NCBI GenBank assembly: GCA_964555565.1
Contig: CAZKTF010000061.1
Coordinates: forward strand, 1 to 16,051
Reading direction: 5' to 3'
From: CAZKTF01 sp964555565
GTDB taxonomy: Bacteria > Planctomycetota > JAJSAM01 > JAKLKS01
Length of the DNA: 16,051 nucleotides
Within the stretch, counting starts at the first letter, position 1. Each line of letters starts with the position of its first letter. The position numbers were made by a program, and so were the translations under genes. Shown here piece after piece: positions 1 through 7,474 of this stretch. A model generated the notes under the pieces. The model made no database searches and was not told the DNA's origin. It was given only the letters and a program-made list of their open reading frames with translations.

Positions 1-50
1 GTGACCTTCACGGCCGTTTCGGCCGGCGGACCTCGCAAGTACGGTCATGC

Positions 51-91
51 ACCCCGGGGGCCCGGCCCTATTGCGGGCCTCTCCCCCGGGT
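51..91 (+). other. Nested GC hairpin upstream of the kelch gene
   Basis: Bases 51-60 pair with 83-91 (nine pairs, with C55 bulged). Inside this, GGCCC (64-68) pairs with GGGCC (75-79) around a TATTGC loop. There is no T-run after it, so it is not a classic intrinsic terminator on either strand. It could end an upstream transcript or be a 5'-leader structure of the kelch gene. It contains the GTG at 90, which argues against that codon as the translation start. Nothing else is recognised in bases 1-50. Confidence 0.4.
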
Positions 92-110
92 GCTACCATC
101 CCCGGCGCGG

Positions 111-115
111 GGAGG
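111..115 (+). promoter_or_regulatory. Shine-Dalgarno GGAGG deciding a TTG start for the kelch gene
   Basis: GGAGG lies four bases before an in-frame TTG at 120. The in-frame GTG at 90 has only pyrimidine-rich sequence before it and sits in a hairpin stem. Starting at 120 puts the signal peptide right at the N-terminus. The spacing is somewhat short, so this is likely but not certain. Confidence 0.5.
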
Positions 116-119
116 TCCC

Positions 120-1622
120 TTGCGAAACAGGGTCGCGGTCGCGGCCGTCCTGGCGTTCACCGCCTGCTGCCTCGCCCCGGCTCCGGCGCGCGCCGGCGGC
201 GCGAGGCTCGGCCCTCCCATCCGCGTCCGCTGGACCTACCCCCAGGTCGGGCTCTCCTCGGTCTTCTCGGACGAGGTCGTCGTCCGCTTCAACCGGCCGG
301 TGGACCCCGAGAGCGTGGGGGGCGGCTCCGTCCAGCTCCTCTCGGGCGGATACCCGGTGCCCGGTACGGCCTCCCTCCTCCCCGGCGGGAGGAGCCGCGA
401 GGTCGTGTTCATCCCGGACGCGCCCCTGTTCCGGGACACCTCCTACACCATCCGCGTCACGGCCGGGCTCCGGAGCCTCCGCGGGCGGGCCCTCTCCCCC
501 GAGTTCACGGGAGGCTTCTCGACCTCGCCCTTCAAGGACGGGGTCAAGCCGATCCAGGGCGGCGACTTCCGGGCGGGGCCCTCGCTCCTGTTCGGGCGGG
601 CCTTCCACACGGCGGACGCCTTCCCGGGCGGCGTGGTGATCGCGGGGGGGCAGACGCTGGACGGGACGCCGCTGGGGTCCACCGAGGTCATGGTGGGCGA
701 CCTGTTCCACCGCGCGGGGGACCTGGAGACCGCCCGGCGCAAGCACGCCTCCGTCACGTTGGGGGACGGGACGGTCCTCGTCTGCGGGGGCTTCGGCCCC
801 ACGGGCGGCACGATCCCGACCGCCGAGCTGTTCAACCCCGCCACCGAGACCTGGACCTCCGTGCCCCCGATGAACGAGGACCGGGCGAACCACGCGGCCA
901 CGCTGCTCTCCGACGGGAAGGTCCTCGTGACGGGGGGCTTCACCAACCGCACCGGGGTGCTCGCCTACACCGCCGGGGCGGAGGTCTTCAACCCGTACCA
1001 GCGCACCTGGACGGCGCTCCCGGGCATGGCCATGGCCCGCGGGGGGCACACGGCCACGCTGCTGGCCGACGGCCGGGTCCTCGTGACGGGAGGGGAGAGG
1101 TACAGCATCCCCGGGGCCGAACTGTTCGATCCGGCCCCCGGGACCTTCCGCCTCACCGCCGCCCCGCCCGCCGAGCACCGGATCTTCCACGCGGCGGTGC
1201 GCGGCAAGAGCGGGAACGTCCTCCTCGCCGGCGGCGGTCCGGGCATGTCCGAGGAGTACGACCCCCTCTCGGAGAGTTTCCGGGCGGCGGGTTCCGCCGT
1301 GCCGCCGGGGGTCGCGGTGAGCGACTCCCCCTACTTCGCGACCCTCACGCGCCTCGACGAGAGGCTGATGTTCCTCGGGGGACTCTCCGTCGGCGGGGAC
1401 ACGGGCGGGACGGACCTCGTCCTCGACTCGGTGCGCCTCTGGACCGCGAGCGGGGCCTCGGGCTCGGGCCGGTTCTACGAGATGCCCCTCACGCTGGCGG
1501 TCCCCCGCGCGGCGCACACGGTCACGCCCCGCGGGGACGGGAGCTGGCTCGTCGTCGGCGGCTTCGGGACCGAGGGTTCCGAGAACGAGCGCCGCACGAC
1601 GATCCTCGTCCCGACGCAGTAG
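120..1622 (+). CDS. Exported Big_5-like / kelch-repeat protein
   Basis: Predicted 500-residue secreted or surface protein of unknown substrate. Using the TTG start, the N-terminus is basic (MRNR), then hydrophobic to about residue 20, then reaches a plausible signal peptidase I site after APARA. FTAC just before it is an imperfect lipobox, so a lipoprotein is possible. Residues about 33-138 resemble the SbsA/Big_5 Ig-like domain, with the typical VVVRFNRPVDPES strand and a closing GGFST. The rest is a kelch beta-propeller: blades repeat the pattern DG-x-VLVTGG followed by AE-x-FNP and TW (VLVCGGF, VLVTGGF, VLVTGGE, VLLAGGG, LMFLGGL, WLVVGGF). Kelch propellers usually mediate binding; no galactose-oxidase catalytic residues were identified. 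It is convergent with argH, with 18 nt between stops, and shows no functional tie to arginine synthesis. A longer start at GTG 90 would add ten residues. Confidence 0.8.
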   Translation: MRNRVAVAAVLAFTACCLAPAPARAGGARLGPPIRVRWTYPQVGLSSVFSDEVVVRFNRPVDPESVGGGSVQLLSGGYPVPGTASLLPGGRSREVVFIPDAPLFRDTSYTIRVTAGLRSLRGRALSPEFTGGFSTSPFKDGVKPIQGGDFRAGPSLLFGRAFHTADAFPGGVVIAGGQTLDGTPLGSTEVMVGDLFHRAGDLETARRKHASVTLGDGTVLVCGGFGPTGGTIPTAELFNPATETWTSVPPMNEDRANHAATLLSDGKVLVTGGFTNRTGVLAYTAGAEVFNPYQRTWTALPGMAMARGGHTATLLADGRVLVTGGERYSIPGAELFDPAPGTFRLTAAPPAEHRIFHAAVRGKSGNVLLAGGGPGMSEEYDPLSESFRAAGSAVPPGVAVSDSPYFATLTRLDERLMFLGGLSVGGDTGGTDLVLDSVRLWTASGASGSGRFYEMPLTLAVPRAAHTVTPRGDGSWLVVGGFGTEGSENERRTTILVPTQ

Positions 1623-1640
1623 CAGCCGGGCCGGCCGCGC

Positions 1641-3047
1641 CTAGCCTCTCGGCGTGGAGCGCGCGAACCTCCGGACCCTGGCCGCCTCCGCCCGCACGCG
1701 GCGCGGCGCGGTCCCGCCCACGTGGTCGCGGCGCGCGACGGCGGCGCGCGGGTCGAGCCGGCGGAGGAGGTCCGGCCCGAAGAGCGGGGAGAGCCTGCGG
1801 TACTCCGCCGGCGGCAGGTCGCGGAGGCCGCAGCCCCGCTCCTCGCACCGCAGGACCGCCCGCCCGGCGACCTCGTGGGCCTCGCGGAAGGGCACCCCGC
1901 GCTCCGCGAGGTAGTCCGCCACCTCGGTCGCCTCGATGAACCCGCCGCAAAGCGCCGCCTCGCAGGCCCCGCGATCGAAGGCGAGCCCGCGGACGACGGC
2001 CGCCATCGCCCGGAGCGAGAGCCCCCAGGTGTCGAGCCCGTCGAAGAGGGCCTCCTTGTCCTCCTGGAGGTCCCGGTTGTAGGAGAGGGGGAGCCCCTTG
2101 AGGACCGCGAGGAGGCCCACGAGGCGGCCCACGACCCGGCCCGCCTTCCCCCGGACGAGCTCCGCGGCGTCGGGGTTCCTCTTCTGGGGCATGAGGCTCG
2201 ACCCCGTGGCCACGGAGTCGTCCAGGCGCGCGAACCGGAACTCGCTCGTCGTCCAGAGGACCACGTCCTCCGCGAGCCGGGAGAGGTGGACCATCCCCAG
2301 GGCCGCCGCCGCGAGCGCCTCCGCGGCGAAGTCCCGGTCGGAGACGGCGTCGAGGCTGTTGCGCGTGGCCCGGGCGAACCCGAGCGCCCGCGCGGTCCGC
2401 TCCCGGTCCACCGGGAAGGAGGTGCCCGTGGCGGCCCCGCTCCCGAGGGGGCACTCGGAGGCGCGGCGGAGCGCGTCGGCGAGGCGGCCGTCGTCCCGCA
2501 GCAGCGGCTCCGCGTGGGCGAGGAGGTGGTGGGAGAGGAGGACCGGCTGGGCGCGCTGGAGGTGGGTGTAGGCGGGGACGACCACGCCCATCTGCGCCGA
2601 AGCGGCGTCCGCGAGCGCGCCCGCGAGCGCGCGCAGCCCGCGGCGGATCCCGAAGGCCTCCTCGCGGAGCCACAGCCGGAGGTCGGTCGCCACCTGGTCG
2701 TTGCGGCTGCGGGCGGTGTGGAGCCTGCGGCCGGCGCGGCCGATCCGCTCCGTGAGGACCCGCTCCACGAAGGAGTGGACGTCCTCGTCGGGGGCGCCCG
2801 CGGGGTCCAGCCGCCCCCGGTCCATGTCGCGCAGCATCCCGCGGAGGCCCGCGACGATCCGGCGGGCCTCGCCGGCCGGGAGGATCCGGCGCGCCCCCAG
2901 CATCTCCGCGTGGGCGAGGGAGCCGAGGAGGTCGGCGCGGAGGAGGCGGCCGTCGAACCGGAGCGAGTCCCCGAGCGCCCGGAGCTCGGGCCCCGGCCCC
3001 CGCCGGAACCGCCCGCCCCAGAGCCCTCCCGGCCTGCCGCCCGCCAT
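1641..3047 (-). CDS. argH: Argininosuccinate lyase
   Basis: Cleaves argininosuccinate to arginine and fumarate, the last step of the pathway; cytoplasmic homotetramer of the fumarase/aspartase superfamily. The 468-residue length is normal for the family. Visible landmarks are the N-terminal LWGGRF (about 9-14), HTARSRNDQV (110-119), THLQRAQP with the catalytic-region His (161-168), GTSFPVDRE, and the superfamily signature GSSLMPQKRNPD (282-293), which carries the mobile-loop catalytic serine. ATG at 3047 is chosen because LWGGRF normally lies near the N-terminus; no good Shine-Dalgarno is seen before it. It is the last gene of the arginine operon, 51 nt after the deacylase. No intrinsic terminator is visible in the 18 nt before the convergent kelch gene. 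Identity is confident. Confidence 0.96.
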   Translation of the reverse strand: MAGGRPGGLWGGRFRRGPGPELRALGDSLRFDGRLLRADLLGSLAHAEMLGARRILPAGEARRIVAGLRGMLRDMDRGRLDPAGAPDEDVHSFVERVLTERIGRAGRRLHTARSRNDQVATDLRLWLREEAFGIRRGLRALAGALADAASAQMGVVVPAYTHLQRAQPVLLSHHLLAHAEPLLRDDGRLADALRRASECPLGSGAATGTSFPVDRERTARALGFARATRNSLDAVSDRDFAAEALAAAALGMVHLSRLAEDVVLWTTSEFRFARLDDSVATGSSLMPQKRNPDAAELVRGKAGRVVGRLVGLLAVLKGLPLSYNRDLQEDKEALFDGLDTWGLSLRAMAAVVRGLAFDRGACEAALCGGFIEATEVADYLAERGVPFREAHEVAGRAVLRCEERGCGLRDLPPAEYRRLSPLFGPDLLRRLDPRAAVARRDHVGGTAPRRVRAEAARVRRFARSTPRG

Positions 3048-3098
3048 GGTCCACGCGTTGTAACCGCTGCGGGGGCGTGGACGCAGGAAGACGGCGTC

Positions 3099-4184
3099 TC
3101 AGCCGACGCGGGACGGCTGCGTGGCGGGGGCGCAGAAGCGGCGGGCGAGGTCGGCATAGACGTCCGCGGCGCGGATCACCTGGTCGAGGGGGACCGACTC
3201 GTCGGGCTGGTGGCTCTGGTCGGGGTCGCCGGGGCCGAGGACCACCCCGGGCAGGTCCCGGACGTGGAAGAGGTCGGAGACCCCGCCGAAGCCGACGGGG
3301 GCCTGGGTGGCGGTGGCCTCCAGCGCGCACACCACGAAGCGGTGGTCGGCGGCGGTCTCCACCGGGGTCATGCGGGCCTTCAGGACGTGGATGTAGGAGC
3401 GGATCCGGCGGCGCAGCTCCATCACGAAGAAGTCGTTGTCGTAGTAGGGGGTCGGCCGGGCGTCCACCGTGAAGGTGCAGGAGGGCGGGACCACGTTGCG
3501 GCCCACGCCCGCGCGGATCATCGTGACCTGGACGGTGGGGAAGCCGAGGAGGGGGTGCTCGCGGGGGAACCGCATCTCCCGGATCCTCTGGACGTCCTCC
3601 ATCGCCTTGTAGATGGCGTTCACCCCCTGGTGGGGGCGGGCGGCGTGGGCGGAGCGGCCCTGGGCCTCGGCCTCGATCCGGATGAGCCCGCGCTGGGCCG
3701 TCGCCACGCGGAGCCCGGTGGGCTCCCCGATCACGGCGGCGTCCGAGGGCGGGATCTCGCGCCGGAGGACCTCCAGCCCCTCCCCCCCGGTCTCCTCGTC
3801 GCAGGTCGCGGCGAACACGACCGTCCCGGGGCCGCCCGTCCGGGCGTGGCGGACGACGGCCGCCGCCATGGCGCAGATCGCCCCCTTGTCGTCGCTCGCC
3901 CCGAGCCCGTAGAGCCGCCCCTTCTCCTCGACGGGCTTGTGGGGGTCGCGGGTCCACTGTCCCGTGGGGTTCACGGTGTCGATGTGCGCGTTGAGGAGCA
4001 GGACCGGACGGCCGGAACCCGCCTCGACCCAGAGGTTGCGGCCGGAGACCTGCGGGGACAGCCCCTCGGCCCGGAGCGCCTCGGCCAGCCGCGCGACGGC
4101 CGTCTCCTCCTTCCCGGAGGGGGAGGGGATCGCGACCAGCTCTCGGAGGAGGGCCACCGGGTCCAGCATGGTCGCCGGAAGCAT
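3099..4184 (-). CDS. argE: M20 metallo-deacylase, likely N-acylcitrulline (or N-acylornithine) deacylase
   Basis: A 361-residue di-zinc M20 amidohydrolase (ArgE/DapE/carboxypeptidase G2 family). Metal and catalytic residues are complete: AHIDTV (His67, Asp69), GASDDKG (Asp98), DEETGGEG (catalytic Glu130, ligand Glu131), GEPT (Glu154) and SHQPDE (His325). The lid/dimerisation domain lies at about 165-280, with the usual GRSAHAARPHQGVNA. ArgE, DapE and LysK cannot be separated on motifs alone; the role comes from context. Because the operon encodes an N-acylornithine carbamoyltransferase, the natural substrate would be N-succinyl- or N-acetylcitrulline, as for the Xanthomonas N-acetylcitrulline deacetylase, rather than N-acetylornithine. 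It follows argB after 58 nt. Start choice is open: ATG at 4184 or ATG at 4169 (residue 6), neither with a strong ribosome site. Confidence 0.85.
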   Translation of the reverse strand: MLPATMLDPVALLRELVAIPSPSGKEETAVARLAEALRAEGLSPQVSGRNLWVEAGSGRPVLLLNAHIDTVNPTGQWTRDPHKPVEEKGRLYGLGASDDKGAICAMAAAVVRHARTGGPGTVVFAATCDEETGGEGLEVLRREIPPSDAAVIGEPTGLRVATAQRGLIRIEAEAQGRSAHAARPHQGVNAIYKAMEDVQRIREMRFPREHPLLGFPTVQVTMIRAGVGRNVVPPSCTFTVDARPTPYYDNDFFVMELRRRIRSYIHVLKARMTPVETAADHRFVVCALEATATQAPVGFGGVSDLFHVRDLPGVVLGPGDPDQSHQPDESVPLDQVIRAADVYADLARRFCAPATQPSRVG

Positions 4185-4242
4185 ACCGGACCCCGGGGAT
4201 CCCCCGCGCGAAACCGGGGGACGGGAGGGCCGACGGCGGCTC

Positions 4243-5205
4243 CTAGGCCTCCGCGCCGGGTGGGACGGGCTCGAGCGTGATCATCGTGCCCGTCCCCTTG
4301 ACCGTGAAGAGCTCGAGCAGGATGGCGTGGGGCTCGAGCCCGTTCAGGATGTGGGCGCGGGGGATGCCGCGGCGGACCGCCTCGCAGCAGACCGTCACCT
4401 TGGGGATCATCCCCGACACGACCACCCGCTGCGCCACCAGCGCCTCGGCCGCCTCGGCGGTGAGGTCCGTGAGCAGGCTGTCCGGGTCCTTCACGTCGCG
4501 GAGCACGCCCGGGACCTGGGTCATGTTGATGAACTTGTCCGCGGCCAGGTCCACGGCCATCTCCAGCGCGACGGTGTCCGCGTTGATGTTGAGGACGTTC
4601 CCCCGGTCGTCGGCCCCGAGCGACGCCACGACCGGGATGTAGCCGTTGTCCATGAGGACCCGGAGCAGGCTCGTGTCCACCCGCTCGATGTCGCCCACGT
4701 GGCCGAAGTCCACCTCGCGCGAGGCGCCGGTCTTGGGGTCGGTGACCGTCTTCACCTCGCGCCGCCGGGCGCGCACCACGTCCCCGTCCACGCCGGAGAG
4801 CCCCACGGCCCGGACCCCCTCGTTCCGGAGCGCCGAGAGGACCTCGATGTTGATCTTCCCGGCGAAGACCATCTTGGCCACCTCGAGGGTCTCGTCGTCC
4901 GTGATCCGCCTCCCCTCCACGAACTGCGGGGAGAGCCCGAGCCGCTCGGAGAGCCGGGTCGCCTGGGGCCCGCCCCCGTGCACCACGCAGAGGCGGATCC
5001 CGATGTGGTGGAGGAGGGCCAGGTCGGCGGCGAGGGAGCGGAGCGACGCCCGGTCCTCCACGAGGTGGCCCCCGAACTTCACCACGATGGTCTTCTTGCG
5101 GTGGCGGCGCATGTAGGGCAGCGCCTGCTTGAGGATGGAGACGTCGATCTCGCGCTCGTCGATCGCGGGGGCGGGGTCGCCGGCGGGCCGGGGGGGGTGG
5201 CTCAT
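4243..5205 (-). CDS. argB: N-acylglutamate kinase (ArgB family), arginine-sensitive type
   Basis: Phosphorylates N-acetyl- or, here perhaps, N-succinylglutamate on the side-chain carboxylate; cytoplasmic amino-acid kinase fold, 320 residues. Visible motifs are VVKFGG (Lys43), VVHGGGPQ (75-81), EGRRITDDE (Arg100 region), NVLNINADTVA (203-213) and GMIPKV (Lys269). Residues 24-46 match the N-terminal helix that mediates hexamer formation and arginine inhibition in Thermotoga- and Pseudomonas-type enzymes, and ELFTVKGTGTM (298-308) matches the C-terminal arginine-site segment. So feedback inhibition by arginine is likely. It differs from common ArgB in GGHLV for GGNAM, MTQVPGVL for LTDVPGVL, and SGMIPK for GGMIPK; these could reflect a different acyl group but that is untested. 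ATG overlaps the argF' stop (ATGA); GGAGG lies nine bases upstream. Confidence 0.93.
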   Translation of the reverse strand: MSHPPRPAGDPAPAIDEREIDVSILKQALPYMRRHRKKTIVVKFGGHLVEDRASLRSLAADLALLHHIGIRLCVVHGGGPQATRLSERLGLSPQFVEGRRITDDETLEVAKMVFAGKINIEVLSALRNEGVRAVGLSGVDGDVVRARRREVKTVTDPKTGASREVDFGHVGDIERVDTSLLRVLMDNGYIPVVASLGADDRGNVLNINADTVALEMAVDLAADKFINMTQVPGVLRDVKDPDSLLTDLTAEAAEALVAQRVVVSGMIPKVTVCCEAVRRGIPRAHILNGLEPHAILLELFTVKGTGTMITLEPVPPGAEA

Positions 5206-6260
5206 GGCTCCAGGCCTCCGAGGGTCTCCAGGAACACGGCCTTCTGCACGAGGAGGCGGTTGCCGGCCTGCTCCATCACCAGCGAGCCCGGCCCCTCGAT
5301 CACGTCGTCGGCCGCCACGACGTTGCGGCGCACCGGGAGGCAGTGGAGGAAGCGCGCCCCCGGGGCGGCGGCGCCCAGGAGGGAGGCCGTCACGGTCCAG
5401 TCCCGGTGCCGCGCCCGGAGCGGCTTCTCCTCCTCCCAGCGCCCGTAGAAGGCGGGGGAGCCCCAGGCCTTCGCGTAGACCGCCTCCGCCCCGCGCACCG
5501 CCTCCCTCTGGTCGGCGAAGACCCGCACCTCCCCGCCGCGCTCCCGGGCCGCGTCGCCGACCTGGCGGAGGAACCGCGCGTCGGGCTCGAACTTCGGGGG
5601 GCAGGCCACCGCGATCCGCATCCCGGCGCGCGAGGCCATGCGCAGGACGGCGTGGGGGACCGCCATGGGGAGCGGCTTCGGGTGGGGGGCCCAGGTGAGG
5701 GTGAGCCTGCGCCCCCGGAGGTCCCCGCCGAGCGCCTCGCGGAGCGTGAGGAGGTCCGCCAGGGACTGGAGCGGGTGGTCCTGCGCGCTCTCCAGGTTGA
5801 AGAGGGGGACCGTGGACGCCTCCCGGAACGCGCGGAGGACCGGCTCCGCCCGATCCTCCTCCCAGTCCCGGAGCGCGGCGAAGGTCCGCACCCCGATCCC
5901 CCGCACCATCCGGGAGAGGCTCCCGAGGGCGTCGCGCACGTGCTCCACCGCCTCCCCGTCCATGACCGCGCCTCGGCGGAACTCCAGCTTCCAGGCGTCC
6001 GTCCCGGGCGCGAGGACCACGGCGTGCCCGCCGAGCTCCGCGAGCGCGGCCTCCGCCGCCGTGCGCGTGCGCAGCGACGGGTTCAGGAAGACCAGGGCGA
6101 CGGTCACGCCCTCGAGCGGCCGGCCGTGGTCCCGCGCCCGCATCCGGGCCGCCGTGGCGAGGAGGCGCTCCAGCTCCGCGTCGGAGAGGTCGTCCAGCGA
6201 GAGGAGAGAGCGGCCGCGCAGGCCGGGGCCCGCGCCCTCCGGCTTCGCCGCGGGGCTCAC
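5202..6260 (-). CDS. argF': N-acylornithine carbamoyltransferase, predicted N-succinylornithine-specific
   Basis: Transfers carbamoyl from carbamoyl phosphate to N-acylated ornithine, giving N-acylcitrulline. The 352 residues include an extra N-terminal stretch of about 18. Carbamoyl-phosphate motifs are SLRTR (62-66), HPLQ (162-165) and HCLPVRRN (306-313). The protein lacks the DxxxSMG loop of ordinary ornithine carbamoyltransferase and carries the argF' hallmarks DAWKLE, MDGE and TWAPHPKPLP. From memory of the Xanthomonas AOTCase and Bacteroides fragilis SOTCase sequences, Glu92/Pro90, which sets acetyl versus succinyl preference, aligns with Val105 here. Xanthomonas Asn185 aligns with Pro198, as in the succinyl enzyme, and its carboxylated Lys302 with Val315. 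An E92V mutation was reported to turn the Xanthomonas enzyme into a succinylornithine enzyme. GTG start overlaps the argD stop (GTGA), with no clear Shine-Dalgarno, suggesting translational coupling. Confidence 0.9.
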   Translation of the reverse strand: MSPAAKPEGAGPGLRGRSLLSLDDLSDAELERLLATAARMRARDHGRPLEGVTVALVFLNPSLRTRTAAEAALAELGGHAVVLAPGTDAWKLEFRRGAVMDGEAVEHVRDALGSLSRMVRGIGVRTFAALRDWEEDRAEPVLRAFREASTVPLFNLESAQDHPLQSLADLLTLREALGGDLRGRRLTLTWAPHPKPLPMAVPHAVLRMASRAGMRIAVACPPKFEPDARFLRQVGDAARERGGEVRVFADQREAVRGAEAVYAKAWGSPAFYGRWEEEKPLRARHRDWTVTASLLGAAAPGARFLHCLPVRRNVVAADDVIEGPGSLVMEQAGNRLLVQKAVFLETLGGLEP

Positions 6261-7474
6261 GGCAGGTCGGGGCGGGAGGCGTCCAGCGCGCGGAGGAACT
6301 CCTCGACCTCCTCCGGCCCCACCACGAGCGGCGGGAGGACCCGGATCGCCGACGGGTCCCCGCTGACCGTCGAGACGATGACGCGCCGCTCCCGGAGCCG
6401 CTCCTGCACGACCTTTCCCGAGCCCCCGTCGCAGGCGATGGCCAGCAGCAGCCCGAGGCCGCGGACCTCGCGCACCCCGCGGAGCCCCCGCGCCCCCTCG
6501 GCCAGGGCGGCCCCCGTGACGGCCGCGCGGGCGACCAGGTCCTCGTCCCGGATGATGGAGAGCGTGGCCTTCAGCGCCGCGCAGGCGATCGGCCCGCCGC
6601 CGAAGGTGGAGCCGTGGTCCCCGAGCTTCACGGTCCGGGCCACCTCGTCGCGGAACAGGACCGCGCCGCAGGGGATCCCCGAGGCGAGCCCCTTGGCGAG
6701 GGTGATCAGGTCGGGGACGACGCCGAAGTGCTCGCCGCACCACATCTTCCCCGTGCGGCCGAGGCCGGTCTGGACCTCGTCGAACACGAGCATCGCCCCG
6801 GCCCGGTCGCAGAGCTCCCGGAGCCCGCTGTAGTAGTCCGACGGGGCGACGCGCACGCCGCCCATGGAGGGGATGGGCTCGAGGATCACGGCCGCGGTCT
6901 TCCTGTCCACCGCGCGGGCCGCCGCCGCCAGGTCGCCGAAGGGGACGAAGGTGGTCCCCTCCACGACCGGCCCGCCGTAGTCGCGGTAGTTCCCGAGGCC
7001 CGTGACCGAGAGGGCGCCGAGGGTCCGCCCGTGGAACCCCTCGGCCATGGCCACGACGCCGGGACGGCGGGTGACGCGCCGCGCGGTCTTGAGCGCCGCC
7101 TCGTTCGCCTCCGTGCCGGAGTTGCAGAGGAAGGCCTGGGTCATGCCCCGCGGGGCGGCCCGGAGGAGCGCCTCGAGCGCCACCCCCCGGACGTCGGAGT
7201 AGACCGCGTTGCTGTAGAAGATGAGCCGCTCCGCCTGCTTGCAGATCGCGTCCACGACCTTCGGGTGGCAGTGGCCCGTGAGCGCGACGGAGTGGCCGCC
7301 GTAGAAGTCGAGCCAGGGCCGCCCCTCGCTGTCCCAGAGCCGGCACCCCAGTCCCCGCACGATGGCCACCGGGGCCTTGGCGTAGGTGGGGACCTGGAGG
7401 ATGTCCTCGAGGTTGCGGATCGCGTCGATCGCCGCGGCGCGCGGGGTGTCGCGGGGGGGGTCGCGCGGGCTCAC
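6257..7474 (-). CDS. argD: N-acylornithine aminotransferase (class III PLP aminotransferase)
   Basis: Transfers an amino group from glutamate to N-acylglutamate semialdehyde to give N-acylornithine; cytoplasmic PLP enzyme. The 405 residues include GHCHP (67-71), SGTEANEAALK (119-129), the cofactor-stacking region GFHGRTLGALS (146-156), VFDEVQTGLGRTG (230-242, with Asp232 and Gln235) and the Schiff-base lysine Lys261 in LAKGLASG. The C-terminal part has the usual STFGGGP and the small domain. The family also includes ornithine and GABA aminotransferases; the operon decides for ArgD, acting here on an acetylated or succinylated substrate. GTG start overlaps the argC stop (GTGA) and has only a weak GGGGG six bases upstream. 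Identity is confident; acyl-group preference is not determined. Confidence 0.94.
   Translation of the reverse strand: MSPRDPPRDTPRAAAIDAIRNLEDILQVPTYAKAPVAIVRGLGCRLWDSEGRPWLDFYGGHSVALTGHCHPKVVDAICKQAERLIFYSNAVYSDVRGVALEALLRAAPRGMTQAFLCNSGTEANEAALKTARRVTRRPGVVAMAEGFHGRTLGALSVTGLGNYRDYGGPVVEGTTFVPFGDLAAAARAVDRKTAAVILEPIPSMGGVRVAPSDYYSGLRELCDRAGAMLVFDEVQTGLGRTGKMWCGEHFGVVPDLITLAKGLASGIPCGAVLFRDEVARTVKLGDHGSTFGGGPIACAALKATLSIIRDEDLVARAAVTGAALAEGARGLRGVREVRGLGLLLAIACDGGSGKVVQERLRERRVIVSTVSGDPSAIRVLPPLVVGPEEVEEFLRALDASRPDLP

Noticed and set aside
1623..1640. GGCCGGCC palindrome between the kelch and argH stops as a bidirectional terminator
   Set aside because: Eight bases, no usable loop and no T-run; too weak to call.
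3099..4184. Succinyl-diaminopimelate desuccinylase (DapE)
   Set aside because: The M20 motifs fit both, but the gene sits between argB and argH in an otherwise complete arginine operon and no lysine-pathway gene is nearby.
4201..4220. Hairpin CCCCCG/CGGGGG between argB and the deacylase as a terminator
   Set aside because: Only six pairs with an eight-base loop, no T-run in either direction, and functionally linked genes on both sides; GC-rich chance pairing is enough to explain it.
1722..4280. Long open frame on the + strand across argH and the deacylase (852 codons)
   Set aside because: It lies opposite two genes with intact catalytic motifs. Its predicted protein is low-complexity Gly/Arg/Glu/Pro-rich, as expected for GC-driven antisense frames.
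5202..6260. Annotation as ordinary ornithine carbamoyltransferase (argF)
   Set aside because: It lacks the SMG substrate loop of that enzyme and carries DAWKLE, MDGE..EH and TWAPHPKPLP, which mark the N-acylornithine carbamoyltransferase family.
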